Part shown: piece by piece, positions 45,084 to 55,011 of the stretch
Layout of the letters: each line of letters opens with the position of its first letter
Numbering within the stretch: the first letter of the stretch is position 1
Assembly: GCF_008973665.1 (NCBI RefSeq)
Contig: NZ_WACP01000007.1
Coordinates: 124,001-188,000, forward strand
DNA length: 64,000 bases
Direction of reading: 5' to 3'
Source of the DNA: Paenibacillus tengchongensis
GTDB lineage: Bacteria; Bacillota; Bacilli; Paenibacillales; Paenibacillaceae
Position numbers and translations under genes: made by a program
Notes under the pieces: generated by a model
The model's database searches: none
What the model was told of the DNA's origin: nothing
The model's input: only the letters and a program-made list of their open reading frames with translations

Positions 45084-46247
45084 TCAGGACTTGGCCGGCT
45101 CTCTTTTGCCGAAGAAGCTTCTCAGCGCCTGGTACACTTCCTTCTTATCCTTAATGACATAGTGCATAAACTGCTCCTGCTTCAAATGGCGGTAAGCGGA
45201 CATCAGGGTGCTGCTGCGGTTGTACTGGTTGACTTCCCCGTAGCCGAACATGTTGCTGCGCTTCAGCAGCTCGCCGATCAGCTTCACGCAGCGCTCGTTG
45301 TCCGAGGTCAGATTGTCGCCGTCCGAGAAATGAAAAGGGTAAATATTGTATTTGGCCGGCGGATAGCGGCTGTCGATAATCTCCAGCGCCTTCTGGTAAG
45401 CCGATGAACAGATCGTGCCGCCGCTTTCGCCGCGGGTGAAGAAATCATGCTCGCTGACCTCCTTGGCTTCCGTATGATGGGCGAGGAACACAATCTCCAC
45501 CTTCTCATATTGGCGGCGCAGAAATCGGGTCATCCAGAAGAAGAAGCTGCGGGCGCAATATTTTTCGAACGTGCCCATCGAGCCGGATGTATCCATCATG
45601 GCAATGATCACCGCATTGGAGTGGGGAACCGTGATGTCATCCCAGGTCTTAAAGCGCAAATCGTCGGGACTGATGCTGTGGATGCCGGGACGGCCGCTGC
45701 TGGCATTGCGCCGCAGATTCTCCAGCAGGGTGCGTTTCTTATCGATGTTGGACATCATGCCCTTCTTGCGGATATCGTTGAAGACGATGGATTTGACCTC
45801 GATTTCCTCTTTATCCTTAGGTCTTAGGTGAGGCAGCTCCAGCTCCTGAAACAGAATATCCTCCAAATCCTCAATATCCACCTCGGCCTCGACCGTATCT
45901 TGACCCGGCTGGTCTCCGGCCTTGTCGCCTTTACCCGGCTGGGAGGACTGCGAATCGCGGCCGAGCACATCGCCTACCTGGCTCTCGCCGTCGCCTTGCC
46001 CCACATGCTTCTGCTTCCTGAAGTTATAAATGATTCTGTACTCATCCAGGCTGCGGATCGGCACCTTCACAATCTGCTTGCCATCCGACATAATAATATT
46101 CTCTTCGGTCACAAGGTCGGGCAAATTATCCTTGATCGCTTCCCTGACCTTTTGCTGATGGCGTTCCTGATCCTGATGGCCTTTGCGGTGCAGGGACCAG
46201 TCTTCTTTGGACACGACAAACGAAAATGGACTCGGCGAATCGGGCAA
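45084..46247 (-). CDS. yhbH: YhbH family sporulation protein (DUF444)
   Basis: A 387-residue cytoplasmic protein of the DUF444/YhbH family, needed for normal sporulation in Bacillus. Motifs: [18 protein letters not shown], then [13 protein letters not shown], the QGDGES segment and a von Willebrand A-like part with MMDTSGSMG (metal site) and FHFSDGDN. The start is a TTG at 46247 with GGGAGGTGG upstream; it gives a length close to the 392 residues of Bacillus subtilis YhbH. YhbH homologues often occur with SpoVR and the PrkA kinase, but here the only SpoVR is the truncated copy 41 kb away. Confidence 0.92.
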   Translation of the reverse strand: MPDSPSPFSFVVSKEDWSLHRKGHQDQERHQQKVREAIKDNLPDLVTEENIIMSDGKQIVKVPIRSLDEYRIIYNFRKQKHVGQGDGESQVGDVLGRDSQSSQPGKGDKAGDQPGQDTVEAEVDIEDLEDILFQELELPHLRPKDKEEIEVKSIVFNDIRKKGMMSNIDKKRTLLENLRRNASSGRPGIHSISPDDLRFKTWDDITVPHSNAVIIAMMDTSGSMGTFEKYCARSFFFWMTRFLRRQYEKVEIVFLAHHTEAKEVSEHDFFTRGESGGTICSSAYQKALEIIDSRYPPAKYNIYPFHFSDGDNLTSDNERCVKLIGELLKRSNMFGYGEVNQYNRSSTLMSAYRHLKQEQFMHYVIKDKKEVYQALRSFFGKREPAKS

Positions 46248-46357
46248 ACGGACCACCTCCCATGAAAGTTCAAGCGGTACAGGCTGTTGTAGCACTTAGC
46301 GCAAGGTGCAGATGTAAGAAAAGTATATTCATGGGGATGGCGAATATGTGATAAGAC

Positions 46358-48043
46358 TTATTCACTGATTTCTTCAATAATAAGCTTGTAGGTATTGGAC
46401 AGGGTCTCGCCGCTGAACCGGCGTCCGTCAATTTCGAAGGTGTATATAGCCGTCGATGAGCCCTGCAGCGAAGTTCCCAGGAAATCGGGGTTGATCCGCA
46501 CATGGTATTGAAGATGAACGGACTGCTCCGGGGCCACGGTGCCCAGCGGCACAGTTCCCCTGGAGGCAGCCTCAGGAACAGTCACTGCGCTGACGGTTAC
46601 CCTATCCGGATCAATCATGCTGCCTACGGGCACGATACGGGCTACGTTGACATGCGCGGGATAATTGCCGCTGTTGTGTACATAGATGTTGAATATGGCA
46701 ATGCTGCCCGGTTCAATGATCGGCGGTTCTCCGGTCATGCGGATGTCAATAATCGGGGAGAACAGCAGCGTTGTCACCGGATTGGAAAGATCCGCTTCCT
46801 GCACGCTCCGGCCGTCAGGCAGCGAGAATGTATACTGGACACTGCCCTGATTCTGCACGGCCGGCAGCTGTCTGACGTCCGCCGATTCGGGAATCACAGC
46901 CTCAAGCACGATGGAGGTCGCTACCGCCGGCCGGAGTGTGCCCAGCGGGATGCCTTCAGCGGGCCGGATCCCCTTCAGCTGAGCGCCGTTGACCCGGACA
47001 CTGTCCCAGACAAACAGTGTTCCGGCGGGTACAGCTCCCAGGAGTACGGCTTCCACCGCCTGATTGCCGCTGTTCCACACGGTGAATTCATACCGCAGCG
47101 TCTCGCCTGGAGCAGCTGCCGGATAGTTCACCTTCAAGCTGACCGTAACGCCGGGCACAATGACCCGCACCTGCACACTGTTGCTCTCGGTGAATTGGGT
47201 GGCGTTGCAGACTTCGTAAACGATCTGCGCGGCGGTTGTAAGTAGGGAGCCGGGAGGCTCCGCTGCAACCCGAACGCGGAAGGTAATTTCGGCGGATGAG
47301 CCTGCGCCCAGCGTTCCCAGCCGGATTCCGCCCTGCGGGCTGGCGCCCGGAGAATAAATCCCGCGTGCGATGACGCTGCCCGGAATGAACTCCGCTCCCT
47401 CCGGTACCGGAATGACGGCGGTCACGCCGCCCATCGCCAGACTTCCCTCGTTACGCAGCAGCAGTGTGTAGGTAACGGCATCGCCGATGAAGGTGGTGGA
47501 TGTGCTGGCATGGAGCCGGGTGTACAATTGGTATGAGAGCAGCGAGACTACGGCTTCATTGGAGGTCAGCTCGCCATGCACAAGCCGCCCTTCGGGAGTC
47601 CTGAACGTATACTGGCCCAGCGCCTGGTTGCGGAGCTCAAGGGCTTGGGGCAAGGATACGACTATGGCTTGAAAAGCAACCGTAACCCGGCCTCCCGGAG
47701 CGATGCTTCCGAGCGGTATTCCTGATCCCGGCACGATTCCCGGCAGGGGGACACCGTCTCTGATGACGCTGTTGGCAATAAAGGATACGCCCTGCGGCAG
47801 AGGATCGACGGCGGTGACGAGTGCCGGGACATTGCCCCCGTTCAGTGCGGTCAAAGTGTAGACCAGCGTCTCCCCAAGGGAGACGCTGGTTTTGTCCGTG
47901 CTTTTGGTCAAGGAGAGCATAGGGCTGAGCACAGGGGTCACGACCGTATTCGAGAAGCTGATGCTGTCCTGGCCGGTTGCCGAGCTGAACAGGATTTTGG
48001 ACTGGTTCGTTACAACAGGCTGCAGACGCTCGGAGAGGCTCAT
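46358..48043 (-). CDS. DUF11-repeat protein, downstream part of a split gene
   Basis: A 561-residue frame with four DUF11-like beta-sandwich repeats (starting SPMLSLTKSTDKTS, SYQLYTRLHASTS, GVTVSLKVNYPAAA and SPIIDIRMTGEPP). Its first 40 residues (TNQSKILFSSATGQDSISFS, then NTVVTPV) are not a normal N-terminus: they align with the missing second half of repeat 15 of the neighbouring 2240-residue frame. There is no signal peptide and no good ribosome binding site; its ATG overlaps the upstream stop as ATGA. It is therefore either the 3' part of one gene broken by a frameshift or a translationally coupled second polypeptide. It is probably a spore- or cell-surface structural protein (inference). 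Confidence 0.75.
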   Translation of the reverse strand: MSLSERLQPVVTNQSKILFSSATGQDSISFSNTVVTPVLSPMLSLTKSTDKTSVSLGETLVYTLTALNGGNVPALVTAVDPLPQGVSFIANSVIRDGVPLPGIVPGSGIPLGSIAPGGRVTVAFQAIVVSLPQALELRNQALGQYTFRTPEGRLVHGELTSNEAVVSLLSYQLYTRLHASTSTTFIGDAVTYTLLLRNEGSLAMGGVTAVIPVPEGAEFIPGSVIARGIYSPGASPQGGIRLGTLGAGSSAEITFRVRVAAEPPGSLLTTAAQIVYEVCNATQFTESNSVQVRVIVPGVTVSLKVNYPAAAPGETLRYEFTVWNSGNQAVEAVLLGAVPAGTLFVWDSVRVNGAQLKGIRPAEGIPLGTLRPAVATSIVLEAVIPESADVRQLPAVQNQGSVQYTFSLPDGRSVQEADLSNPVTTLLFSPIIDIRMTGEPPIIEPGSIAIFNIYVHNSGNYPAHVNVARIVPVGSMIDPDRVTVSAVTVPEAASRGTVPLGTVAPEQSVHLQYHVRINPDFLGTSLQGSSTAIYTFEIDGRRFSGETLSNTYKLIIEEISE

Positions 48044-51000
48044 ATTTCTACAACCTGCACCTGGAACGTTACCGTTACTGTAGCGCCCGGCGCAATGCTT
48101 CCGATCGTAACGCCGGTGGCCGGGTTGGCTCCCGGACGCGGTACGCCGTCAACGGTGACACTGTTCGGAACCAGGACGCTGCCGGCCGGAATCGGGTCAA
48201 CCAGTACGACATTGTTGACGGTAGCGATGCCGTTGTTGGTAACTGCAATCGTGTAGGTGATAATGTCTCCGACCACGGCGTCGATGGCCGGCGTACTCTT
48301 CACGGCGCTGACGTCCGGCGAGGATACCGGGATCACCAGTGTATTCGAGAGCGATGTACCGCTCAGCAGCCGGCCGTCCGGCGGTGTAAAGGTGAAGCTG
48401 GCCGAAGCCTGGTTCACGAGCTGCTGCGCAGCAGGCAGCGTGGCTACCGTTACCTGCAGCGATACCGTAATCGTAACCGTAGCTCCCGGTGCGACGGTAC
48501 CGACATTGATGCCGGCTGTAGGATCGGCGCCCGGCACCGGCACGCCGTTGACGAGCACACTGTTCGGAATGAATACGCCGCCCGGCGGAATGGCGTCCGT
48601 GACGGTTACCGCAGCCGGCAGGTTGCCGGTATTGGTCACATTAATGAAGTAAGTGATGGTGTCGCCTACGGTGGCGTTGGCAGTGTCGGCGCTCTTGACG
48701 ACATTGACGATCGGCTGGAACACCGGCGTGGTAAGGATGTTGGAATAAGCCGCGCCGGAGAAAGCGCCGGAAGAATAGCTCACCGAAGCCTGGTTATTCA
48801 GATTGGCCGGATTAGGCAGAGTGTTGACCAGAATGTTAAAGGTAACGGTAACCGATGCACCCGGCGCAATGGAGGCAAGGGAGATCCCGTTGGCTGGGTT
48901 AGCCCCGGGTGCAGGAGTGCCGTTAATGACGACGCTGTTTGGAACAAAGCTGCTGCCGGCCGGAATCTGGTCGCTGAGCACTACATTATTAACGGGAGCA
49001 ATGCCGTTGTTGGTGACGGTAATATTATAAGGAAGGGTATCTCCCGGTACCGCATCAATGACCGAAGTTGTCTTAAGCACAGTAACATCCGGCGAAGAGA
49101 CGGGGATCAGGTTGAAGTTGGAGGCTACCGATTCGTTGAAGGTACGGCCATCCGGCAAGGTATAGGCAAAGGCAACGGTGGCCTGGTTGCTTAACTGCTG
49201 GCTAGCCGGCAAGGTGGTAATGAGCACGGAGAAGGTCAGCGTGTGGGTTGACCCTGCAGCGAGGCTTCCCAGCGGTACGCCGGCGGACGGGTCACTGCCA
49301 GGGAGCGGAAAGCCGTCCAGCAGAACGCTGTTCGCCACAAGCGACGTTCCGGCCGGAATAGTATCAGTCAGTGTGGCCGTAGCCGCATAGTTTCCGGTGT
49401 TGCTGACCACGACAGTATAGTTAATGGTATCGCCTACCGTTGCAACGCTGGCGCTTCCCGATTTCACCGCCGACAGAATCGGCTCATAGACAGGTGTGGT
49501 GACGATGTTGGAGAACGTGGTGCTGGCCAGCGTACCCGAAGTGAAGCTGACCGAAGACTGATTGTTCAGCACGCCGCTTGCCGGAAGCGAAGTGACCGTT
49601 ACGGCGAAGGTGACCGTAACCGTCGCTCCCGGGGCGATGCTGCCGATGGTTACGCCGGTGGCCGGATTAGTTCCGGTACGCGGCGCACCGTCAACTGTGA
49701 CGCTGTTCGGCACAAAGGCCGTACCCGCCGGCAGGGCATCCGTAAAGATCACGTTATTGACTGTGGCGATGCCGTTATTGACCAGCAGCACGGTGTACGT
49801 AATCGTATCCCCGACGGTGGTTGCCGTTGTTGCAGTGGATTTGGTTACGCCCAGATTCGGATTGGATACCGGAATCGTGAGCGTATTGGACAGGGCGGTG
49901 CCGCCAAGCGTACGGCCGTCCGGCAGCGTAAAGCTGAAGGCGGCAGCGCCCTGGTTCACGAGCAGCTGCGGTGACGGCAGGGAGGTAATATCCACAGAGA
50001 AGCTGACCTGCACGGCCCCGCCCGCCGGAATGATGCCTGCGGCGATTCCGGTAGCCGGATCGGCCTGCGGCAGCGGCTGTCCGTTGACCAGCACGCTGTT
50101 CGGGATGAAGGTGGTGCCGGCCGGAATGTTGTCGGTTACGGTCAGGCCTGCGGGATAATTTCCGGTATTGCTGACATTCAGGGTGTAAGTAACCGTATCC
50201 CCTACGGTGGCGTTGGTGGTGCTGGCGCTCTTGGCCACAGCGATGCTTGGCTGGAAGACCGGTACGGCGACCGGGTTGGACCAGGTGGTTCCGGAGAATA
50301 CCCCGGAGGTATACGTAACGGTAGCCTGGTTATCGATAGACGCGTCTGCAGGCACGGCGGTCACCAGCACACTGTAGGTCACAGTCGCTGTTGCTCCCGA
50401 GGCCAGCGTTCCGATGGCAATGCCGGTGGCCGGATTTGCAGCCGGAAACGGTACGCCATTGACAGCTACGCTGTTCGCTACAAAGGTAGAGCCGTCCGGG
50501 GTCGGATCATTCAGCTGTACACTGGTGACGGAATCAATTCCGGTATTGGTAATCGTCACCGTATAAGGTACCGTATCGCCCAAGGCGGCGGCCGTAAACG
50601 TAGTGCTCTTCACCACATCCAGATTCGGGGCGGAGACGGCAACTGTTACCGTGTTCGACAGCGCTGTTCCGGTCAGCAGCCGGCCGTCGGGCGGCGTAAA
50701 GGTAAAGGTCGACGAGGCCTGGTTAACCAGCTGCTGCGGCGAAGGCAGCGACACGATAAATACGGCAAAGCTGACGGTAACACTGGTGCCGGGGGCTACC
50801 GTACCGACGGCAATGCCGGTATCCGGCGCAGAGCCCGGCTGCGGGAAGCCGCCGACGATGACGCTGTTCGGCTCGAACACCGTACCTGCCGGGATATTGT
50901 CCGTAAAAGTGACATTGGCGGCGAGATTTCCGCTGTTGCTGACGACAATCGTATAGACCAGATTTTGCCCGACGCTTGCATTCTGGTCGCTCGCGCTTTT

Positions 51001-54000
51001 GACAAGCGAGATTTGCGGCTGAATCACCGGTGTCGTGGTGATGTTGGACGATGAAGAGCCGGAGAAGACACCGGAGGTAAAGCTCACGGTGGACTGGTTG
51101 TTAATCTGTGAAGGAATCGGCATGGTTATCCTCACCTCGAATGTTACGGCGACTGAAGCCCCTGGGGCCAGACTGCCGATTGGAATGCCGGCGGACGGAA
51201 CTGATAGCGGCTGGGGAACGCCGCCCACAATTACGGTTCCGGGTATGAAAGCCGCATTCTCAGGCAGCGGATCGCTGAGAATGATGTTGCTGACAGAAGC
51301 GATGCCGGTGTTCGTCAGAACGGAGGTGAACGTCAGGATATCACCGGTGACGGCATCGATGGCGTTCACGCTTTTGACGACACTGACATTGGGCGCGGAG
51401 ACAGGGACGGTAAGTGTGTTCGAAACGGCGCTTGCTCCAAGCTGGCGTCCGTCCGGCAGCGTGAAGGTGAAGGCGGCGGCGGCCGAGTTGCTGAAGCTTT
51501 GCCCCGGCGGCAGGGACGTAACGGTGGCCAGAAAGCTCACGTTGATGCTGTCGCCGGGAGCAAGCGGACCGACAGGGATTCCGGTTGCCGGACTGTATCC
51601 GGGCAGCGGAGTGGTACCGATAATGACACTGTTGGTTTCAAAGACGGCCTGCGGCGGCAGGATGTCCGTCAAATTCAGCGAAGCGGCGATATTGCCGCTG
51701 TTGCTGACTTGAATGGAGAAGGCAATGGTACCCCCGACCGATGCCTGCTGGACATTGCTGCTCTTGACCAAGCTGATCACCGGGATAAACACGCCGGTCG
51801 TAAACGTATTGGAGATAGCCGTTCCGCTGAACGCGCCAGCGGTAAAGGTAACATTGGCCCGGTTGGCAAAGGAGGCGGGATTCGGCAGGAATGCCACATT
51901 CACCTGGAATATTACCGTGTGACTGGCTCCGGCCGCCAGCGGGCCGAGGGCAATGCCGTTGTTCGGATTGGCCGCCGGTACGGGTGAACCGTTCACAATA
52001 ACGCTGCCGGCGACGAAATTACCGCCAGCGGGAACCGGGTCCGACAAGACCACATTATTGACTGTAACTCCGCTGGGATTGCTTACGGTTACGGTGTAAG
52101 TGAGATTCTCGCCGACGGCGGCGGACGTGAGATTTCCCGTCTTGGCCACCGTCAGATTGGGTGCGGACACCGGAATACTGACGATATTGGACACGCTGCT
52201 GCCGGACAGGGAACGGCCGCTCGGCAGGGTGTACGTGTAGCTGCCGGTGCCCAGGTCGCTGAGGACGGCCGGGGACGGAAGGCTCTGAACCGCTGTCTGA
52301 AAGGTCACGGTCACGGTTCCGCCTCCGGGCGGGATTGCGCCCAGCGGAATGCCAGTCAGCGGGGAATCCCCGGGACGGCTGACACCTCCCACAGTGACAC
52401 TGCCGGGTACAAAGGCGGAACCGGCCGGGATTGTGTCGGTTAACGTGACGGTGGCCGCCAGATTTCCGGAATTGCTGACCTGCAGCGTATACACCACGCT
52501 GCCGCCTACTGTGGCACTGGAGGTATTTGCGCTCTTGGCGATATTGATTACCGGCTGGTAGACGGGGGTCAAGGTAGTGTTGGACTGCGTGATGGCAGAG
52601 AATGCTCCTGAATTGTACGAAACGGATGACCGGTTGGATAGCTGGCCCGCAGCCGGGACAGTGGTTACATTGACCTGGAAAGTGACGGTTACGCTGTTGC
52701 CCGGAGGAATGGCCCCTACGGTAATGCCCGCCGCCGGATCGGCGCTTGGCCGCGACGTTCCGCCTACAGTAACGCTTCCCGGTATAAATGTGCTGCCTGC
52801 AGGAATAGGGTCGGACAATACTACACTTGTTACCGCGGAAATGCCGTTGTTCGTGATCACTGAGCTGTAGGTCAGCACATCGCCAGGCGTTACATCCGGC
52901 AGGCTGGCGCTCTTGACGACGGCGACACTCGGCAGTCTGACCGGAGTGGTCAGCGTATTTGACGCCGCCGAGCCCGAGACCGTGCGTCCGTCCGGCACCA
53001 GGAAGGTGTAAGCGGCGGTTGCCTGGTCGGTAAGCTGCGGCGGCGAAGGGAGGCTGTTCACAAGCACCTGGAAGGTGACGGTGGCGGTGGCGCCCGCTGC
53101 GATGGTGCCTATGGCAATGCCCGCTGCAGGGTTGCCGGCAATGGGTGTGCCGTTGACGGCAAAGCTGCCGGGGACATAGGTGCTTCCGGCCGGAATGTTA
53201 TCGGTGAAGGTGGTGGTTGCCCCGATGTTGCCGGTGTTATTGATCTGAACCGTATAGGTGATCGTGTCGCCGACGGTTCCATTACTTGTGCTCCCGCTCT
53301 TGACCATGCCGACAACCGGCGAGTATACCGGAAGCGTAACCGTATTGGAAGGAATGACCCCCGAGACCGTAGGTCCTCCGGCCACGCTCTGAAAGGTAAA
53401 TGCCGCATTCGCCGAGTTGGCGATGCTCTGCGGGCTGGGCAGCGACGTTACTCTGGCCTGGTATGTAATCGTAACGGAAGTACCGAGAGCCAGGGAGCCC
53501 AGCGGGATGCCTGCCGTAATGTCGTAGGTGGGCCTGGACACGCCGGCTGCGACCACACTGCCGGTGACGAAGATCAGGCCCGGCGGAAGCGTATCGGACA
53601 GAACCACGCTGGCCGCATTGGCCGTGCCGCTGTTGCTGATGGTGACGGTGTAGGTGATCACATCTCCGACGATGGGGCTGGTGACATTGGCGCCTTTGGT
53701 CAGGCTGATGACCGGGGCATTGATGTTGACCTGGATGGCGTTGGCGTTAACCACATAGGCATCGCCGGAGGTCGTCAATGTCAGTACGGCGGAAGACTGG
53801 TTGTTTACGAGCCTTGCGGAAACATCGACATTGGTAATATCCCAGCCCTGGCGGCCGCCGATGATATTCGAGCCCGGGCTTCCGTTAGTCTGGTTGCGGT
53901 TGCCGAACGTTCCGGTCGTGTTCAGATTACCGGCATCATTGTTGATTTGTGACGCAAAGAAGTTGTTCGCAAAGTTGTTGGGACCGGAGAGAGCGACTTG

Positions 54001-54753
54001 GGTCGCGGAAGTCGGTCCGAACAGCGCCTGGTCGCCTGAACGGTTGGCGTCGCCTTCCTGTGCGCTGAACAGGGCCCGCCCGCCGAGCGCACCGGTAACC
54101 GGTGTGGCGAATCCTGTAATTGTCGTAACCACCGGCGCCGAGGTCGATTGCACGAGCACCGCTCCGGCCCGCAGCGACATGTTGCGGAAGGGCAGGGACG
54201 GATTCTGGTAGATCACGCCGAGCGTCCAGCCGGCATGGTTAGCCGTAGGATCTCCTGAGACGACGATGGTCCCGACTACACCGCCGGTAATGTAGGTTCC
54301 GGCTCCAGATGCCTGAATAATGCCCGTCACATTGGCTGACCGCACAAAAGCGAACGCGCCGTTGCCGAGATCGACTGTGTTGGCAGTGGCAGAGTCAGGG
54401 GTAACGCTGACCGTATTCCCGAGCGGTGTCGTAAAGGACACAGGGTTATTGATGGCCGCGCTGAGATTGACCGAGCCATTGATATAGGAACCGCCCCAGA
54501 TCAGTTCGGCATATAAAACCGTGCTTCCGGCCGGCAGCGTCAGAATGGCCGCTGAGCTGTTGTTCTGATACAGACTGGTGGTACCGGCAGGATAGGTGCC
54601 GAACACGGAGGCAGTATTGACTGTAGTGAACGCGCCGATGCTGTCTTCGGTGCCGGGAACACCGGTTGTGCCCGAACGGCTGAGACCCAGTGTGTTTCCG
54701 GTAAACGTAATGGCGCCTGTAGCGTTAACTGTAGCCCGAACGACTAGAGGAAT
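48040..54753 (-). CDS. Giant DUF11-repeat protein, 15 repeats
   Basis: A repeat protein of about 2237 residues. The N-terminal 340 residues (ATGAITFTGNTLGLSRS, LYAELIWGGSY, GWDITNVDVSARLV) form a separate domain. Then come 15 DUF11 repeats of about 128 residues, each with a core like VGDTITYTVTVSNTG followed by IPAGTTFVPNSVTVNG, mostly alternating between a type with LPDGR and a type with SFTSGVFSG. No signal peptide, anchor or enzyme motif is seen. In Bacillales such proteins are suspected surface or exosporium components. The start is odd: the only standard start (GTG, 54762) lies inside the AAGGAGGTGA ribosome binding site, while ATC at 54756 or ATT at 54753 is well spaced. Repeat 15 is cut short and continues in the next frame. 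Confidence 0.8.
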   Translation of the reverse strand: MPLVVRATVNATGAITFTGNTLGLSRSGTTGVPGTEDSIGAFTTVNTASVFGTYPAGTTSLYQNNSSAAILTLPAGSTVLYAELIWGGSYINGSVNLSAAINNPVSFTTPLGNTVSVTPDSATANTVDLGNGAFAFVRSANVTGIIQASGAGTYITGGVVGTIVVSGDPTANHAGWTLGVIYQNPSLPFRNMSLRAGAVLVQSTSAPVVTTITGFATPVTGALGGRALFSAQEGDANRSGDQALFGPTSATQVALSGPNNFANNFFASQINNDAGNLNTTGTFGNRNQTNGSPGSNIIGGRQGWDITNVDVSARLVNNQSSAVLTLTTSGDAYVVNANAIQVNINAPVISLTKGANVTSPIVGDVITYTVTISNSGTANAASVVLSDTLPPGLIFVTGSVVAAGVSRPTYDITAGIPLGSLALGTSVTITYQARVTSLPSPQSIANSANAAFTFQSVAGGPTVSGVIPSNTVTLPVYSPVVGMVKSGSTSNGTVGDTITYTVQINNTGNIGATTTFTDNIPAGSTYVPGSFAVNGTPIAGNPAAGIAIGTIAAGATATVTFQVLVNSLPSPPQLTDQATAAYTFLVPDGRTVSGSAASNTLTTPVRLPSVAVVKSASLPDVTPGDVLTYSSVITNNGISAVTSVVLSDPIPAGSTFIPGSVTVGGTSRPSADPAAGITVGAIPPGNSVTVTFQVNVTTVPAAGQLSNRSSVSYNSGAFSAITQSNTTLTPVYQPVINIAKSANTSSATVGGSVVYTLQVSNSGNLAATVTLTDTIPAGSAFVPGSVTVGGVSRPGDSPLTGIPLGAIPPGGGTVTVTFQTAVQSLPSPAVLSDLGTGSYTYTLPSGRSLSGSSVSNIVSIPVSAPNLTVAKTGNLTSAAVGENLTYTVTVSNPSGVTVNNVVLSDPVPAGGNFVAGSVIVNGSPVPAANPNNGIALGPLAAGASHTVIFQVNVAFLPNPASFANRANVTFTAGAFSGTAISNTFTTGVFIPVISLVKSSNVQQASVGGTIAFSIQVSNSGNIAASLNLTDILPPQAVFETNSVIIGTTPLPGYSPATGIPVGPLAPGDSINVSFLATVTSLPPGQSFSNSAAAAFTFTLPDGRQLGASAVSNTLTVPVSAPNVSVVKSVNAIDAVTGDILTFTSVLTNTGIASVSNIILSDPLPENAAFIPGTVIVGGVPQPLSVPSAGIPIGSLAPGASVAVTFEVRITMPIPSQINNQSTVSFTSGVFSGSSSSNITTTPVIQPQISLVKSASDQNASVGQNLVYTIVVSNSGNLAANVTFTDNIPAGTVFEPNSVIVGGFPQPGSAPDTGIAVGTVAPGTSVTVSFAVFIVSLPSPQQLVNQASSTFTFTPPDGRLLTGTALSNTVTVAVSAPNLDVVKSTTFTAAALGDTVPYTVTITNTGIDSVTSVQLNDPTPDGSTFVANSVAVNGVPFPAANPATGIAIGTLASGATATVTYSVLVTAVPADASIDNQATVTYTSGVFSGTTWSNPVAVPVFQPSIAVAKSASTTNATVGDTVTYTLNVSNTGNYPAGLTVTDNIPAGTTFIPNSVLVNGQPLPQADPATGIAAGIIPAGGAVQVSFSVDITSLPSPQLLVNQGAAAFSFTLPDGRTLGGTALSNTLTIPVSNPNLGVTKSTATTATTVGDTITYTVLLVNNGIATVNNVIFTDALPAGTAFVPNSVTVDGAPRTGTNPATGVTIGSIAPGATVTVTFAVTVTSLPASGVLNNQSSVSFTSGTLASTTFSNIVTTPVYEPILSAVKSGSASVATVGDTINYTVVVSNTGNYAATATLTDTIPAGTSLVANSVLLDGFPLPGSDPSAGVPLGSLAAGSTHTLTFSVLITTLPASQQLSNQATVAFAYTLPDGRTFNESVASNFNLIPVSSPDVTVLKTTSVIDAVPGDTLPYNITVTNNGIAPVNNVVLSDQIPAGSSFVPNSVVINGTPAPGANPANGISLASIAPGASVTVTFNILVNTLPNPANLNNQASVSYSSGAFSGAAYSNILTTPVFQPIVNVVKSADTANATVGDTITYFINVTNTGNLPAAVTVTDAIPPGGVFIPNSVLVNGVPVPGADPTAGINVGTVAPGATVTITVSLQVTVATLPAAQQLVNQASASFTFTPPDGRLLSGTSLSNTLVIPVSSPDVSAVKSTPAIDAVVGDIITYTIAVTNNGIATVNNVVLVDPIPAGSVLVPNSVTVDGVPRPGANPATGVTIGSIAPGATVTVTFQVQVVEI

Positions 54754-54984
54754 GATTCTCACCTCCTTACTGAGTAGTGCTGTGACTGCGTATGTTGCCG
54801 CAAACGAAAAAAAAAGCAGACCTTCTCCTGCCCTTCTTTACGATCTGCGCTCTTTCCTGATCTTACAAGACATCCTGTGCTATATTAGCCTATGAGGGCG
54901 GATGTACAGATTTGTATGTCCCAGTGTGATTATTTGAAAAAAAAAGTACATTCTCCCGCGCGTCAGACCCGCCCGCGAATAGCA

Positions 54985-55011
54985 GGGAACGGCAGACTAT
55001 CTGCCGTTCCC
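54985..55011. repeat. Perfect hairpin holding the methyltransferase stop codon
   Basis: GGGAACGGCAGA/TCTGCCGTTCCC (54985-54996 with 55000-55011) has a three-base loop CTA, which is the TAG stop of the minus-strand methyltransferase gene. No T-run follows on either side, so it may be an mRNA-end stabiliser rather than an intrinsic terminator. Confidence 0.7.

Noticed and set aside
48040..54753. The regular repeats as a possible CRISPR array
   Set aside because: The period is hundreds of bases, the repeats are protein-coding DUF11 domains and no cas genes are present.
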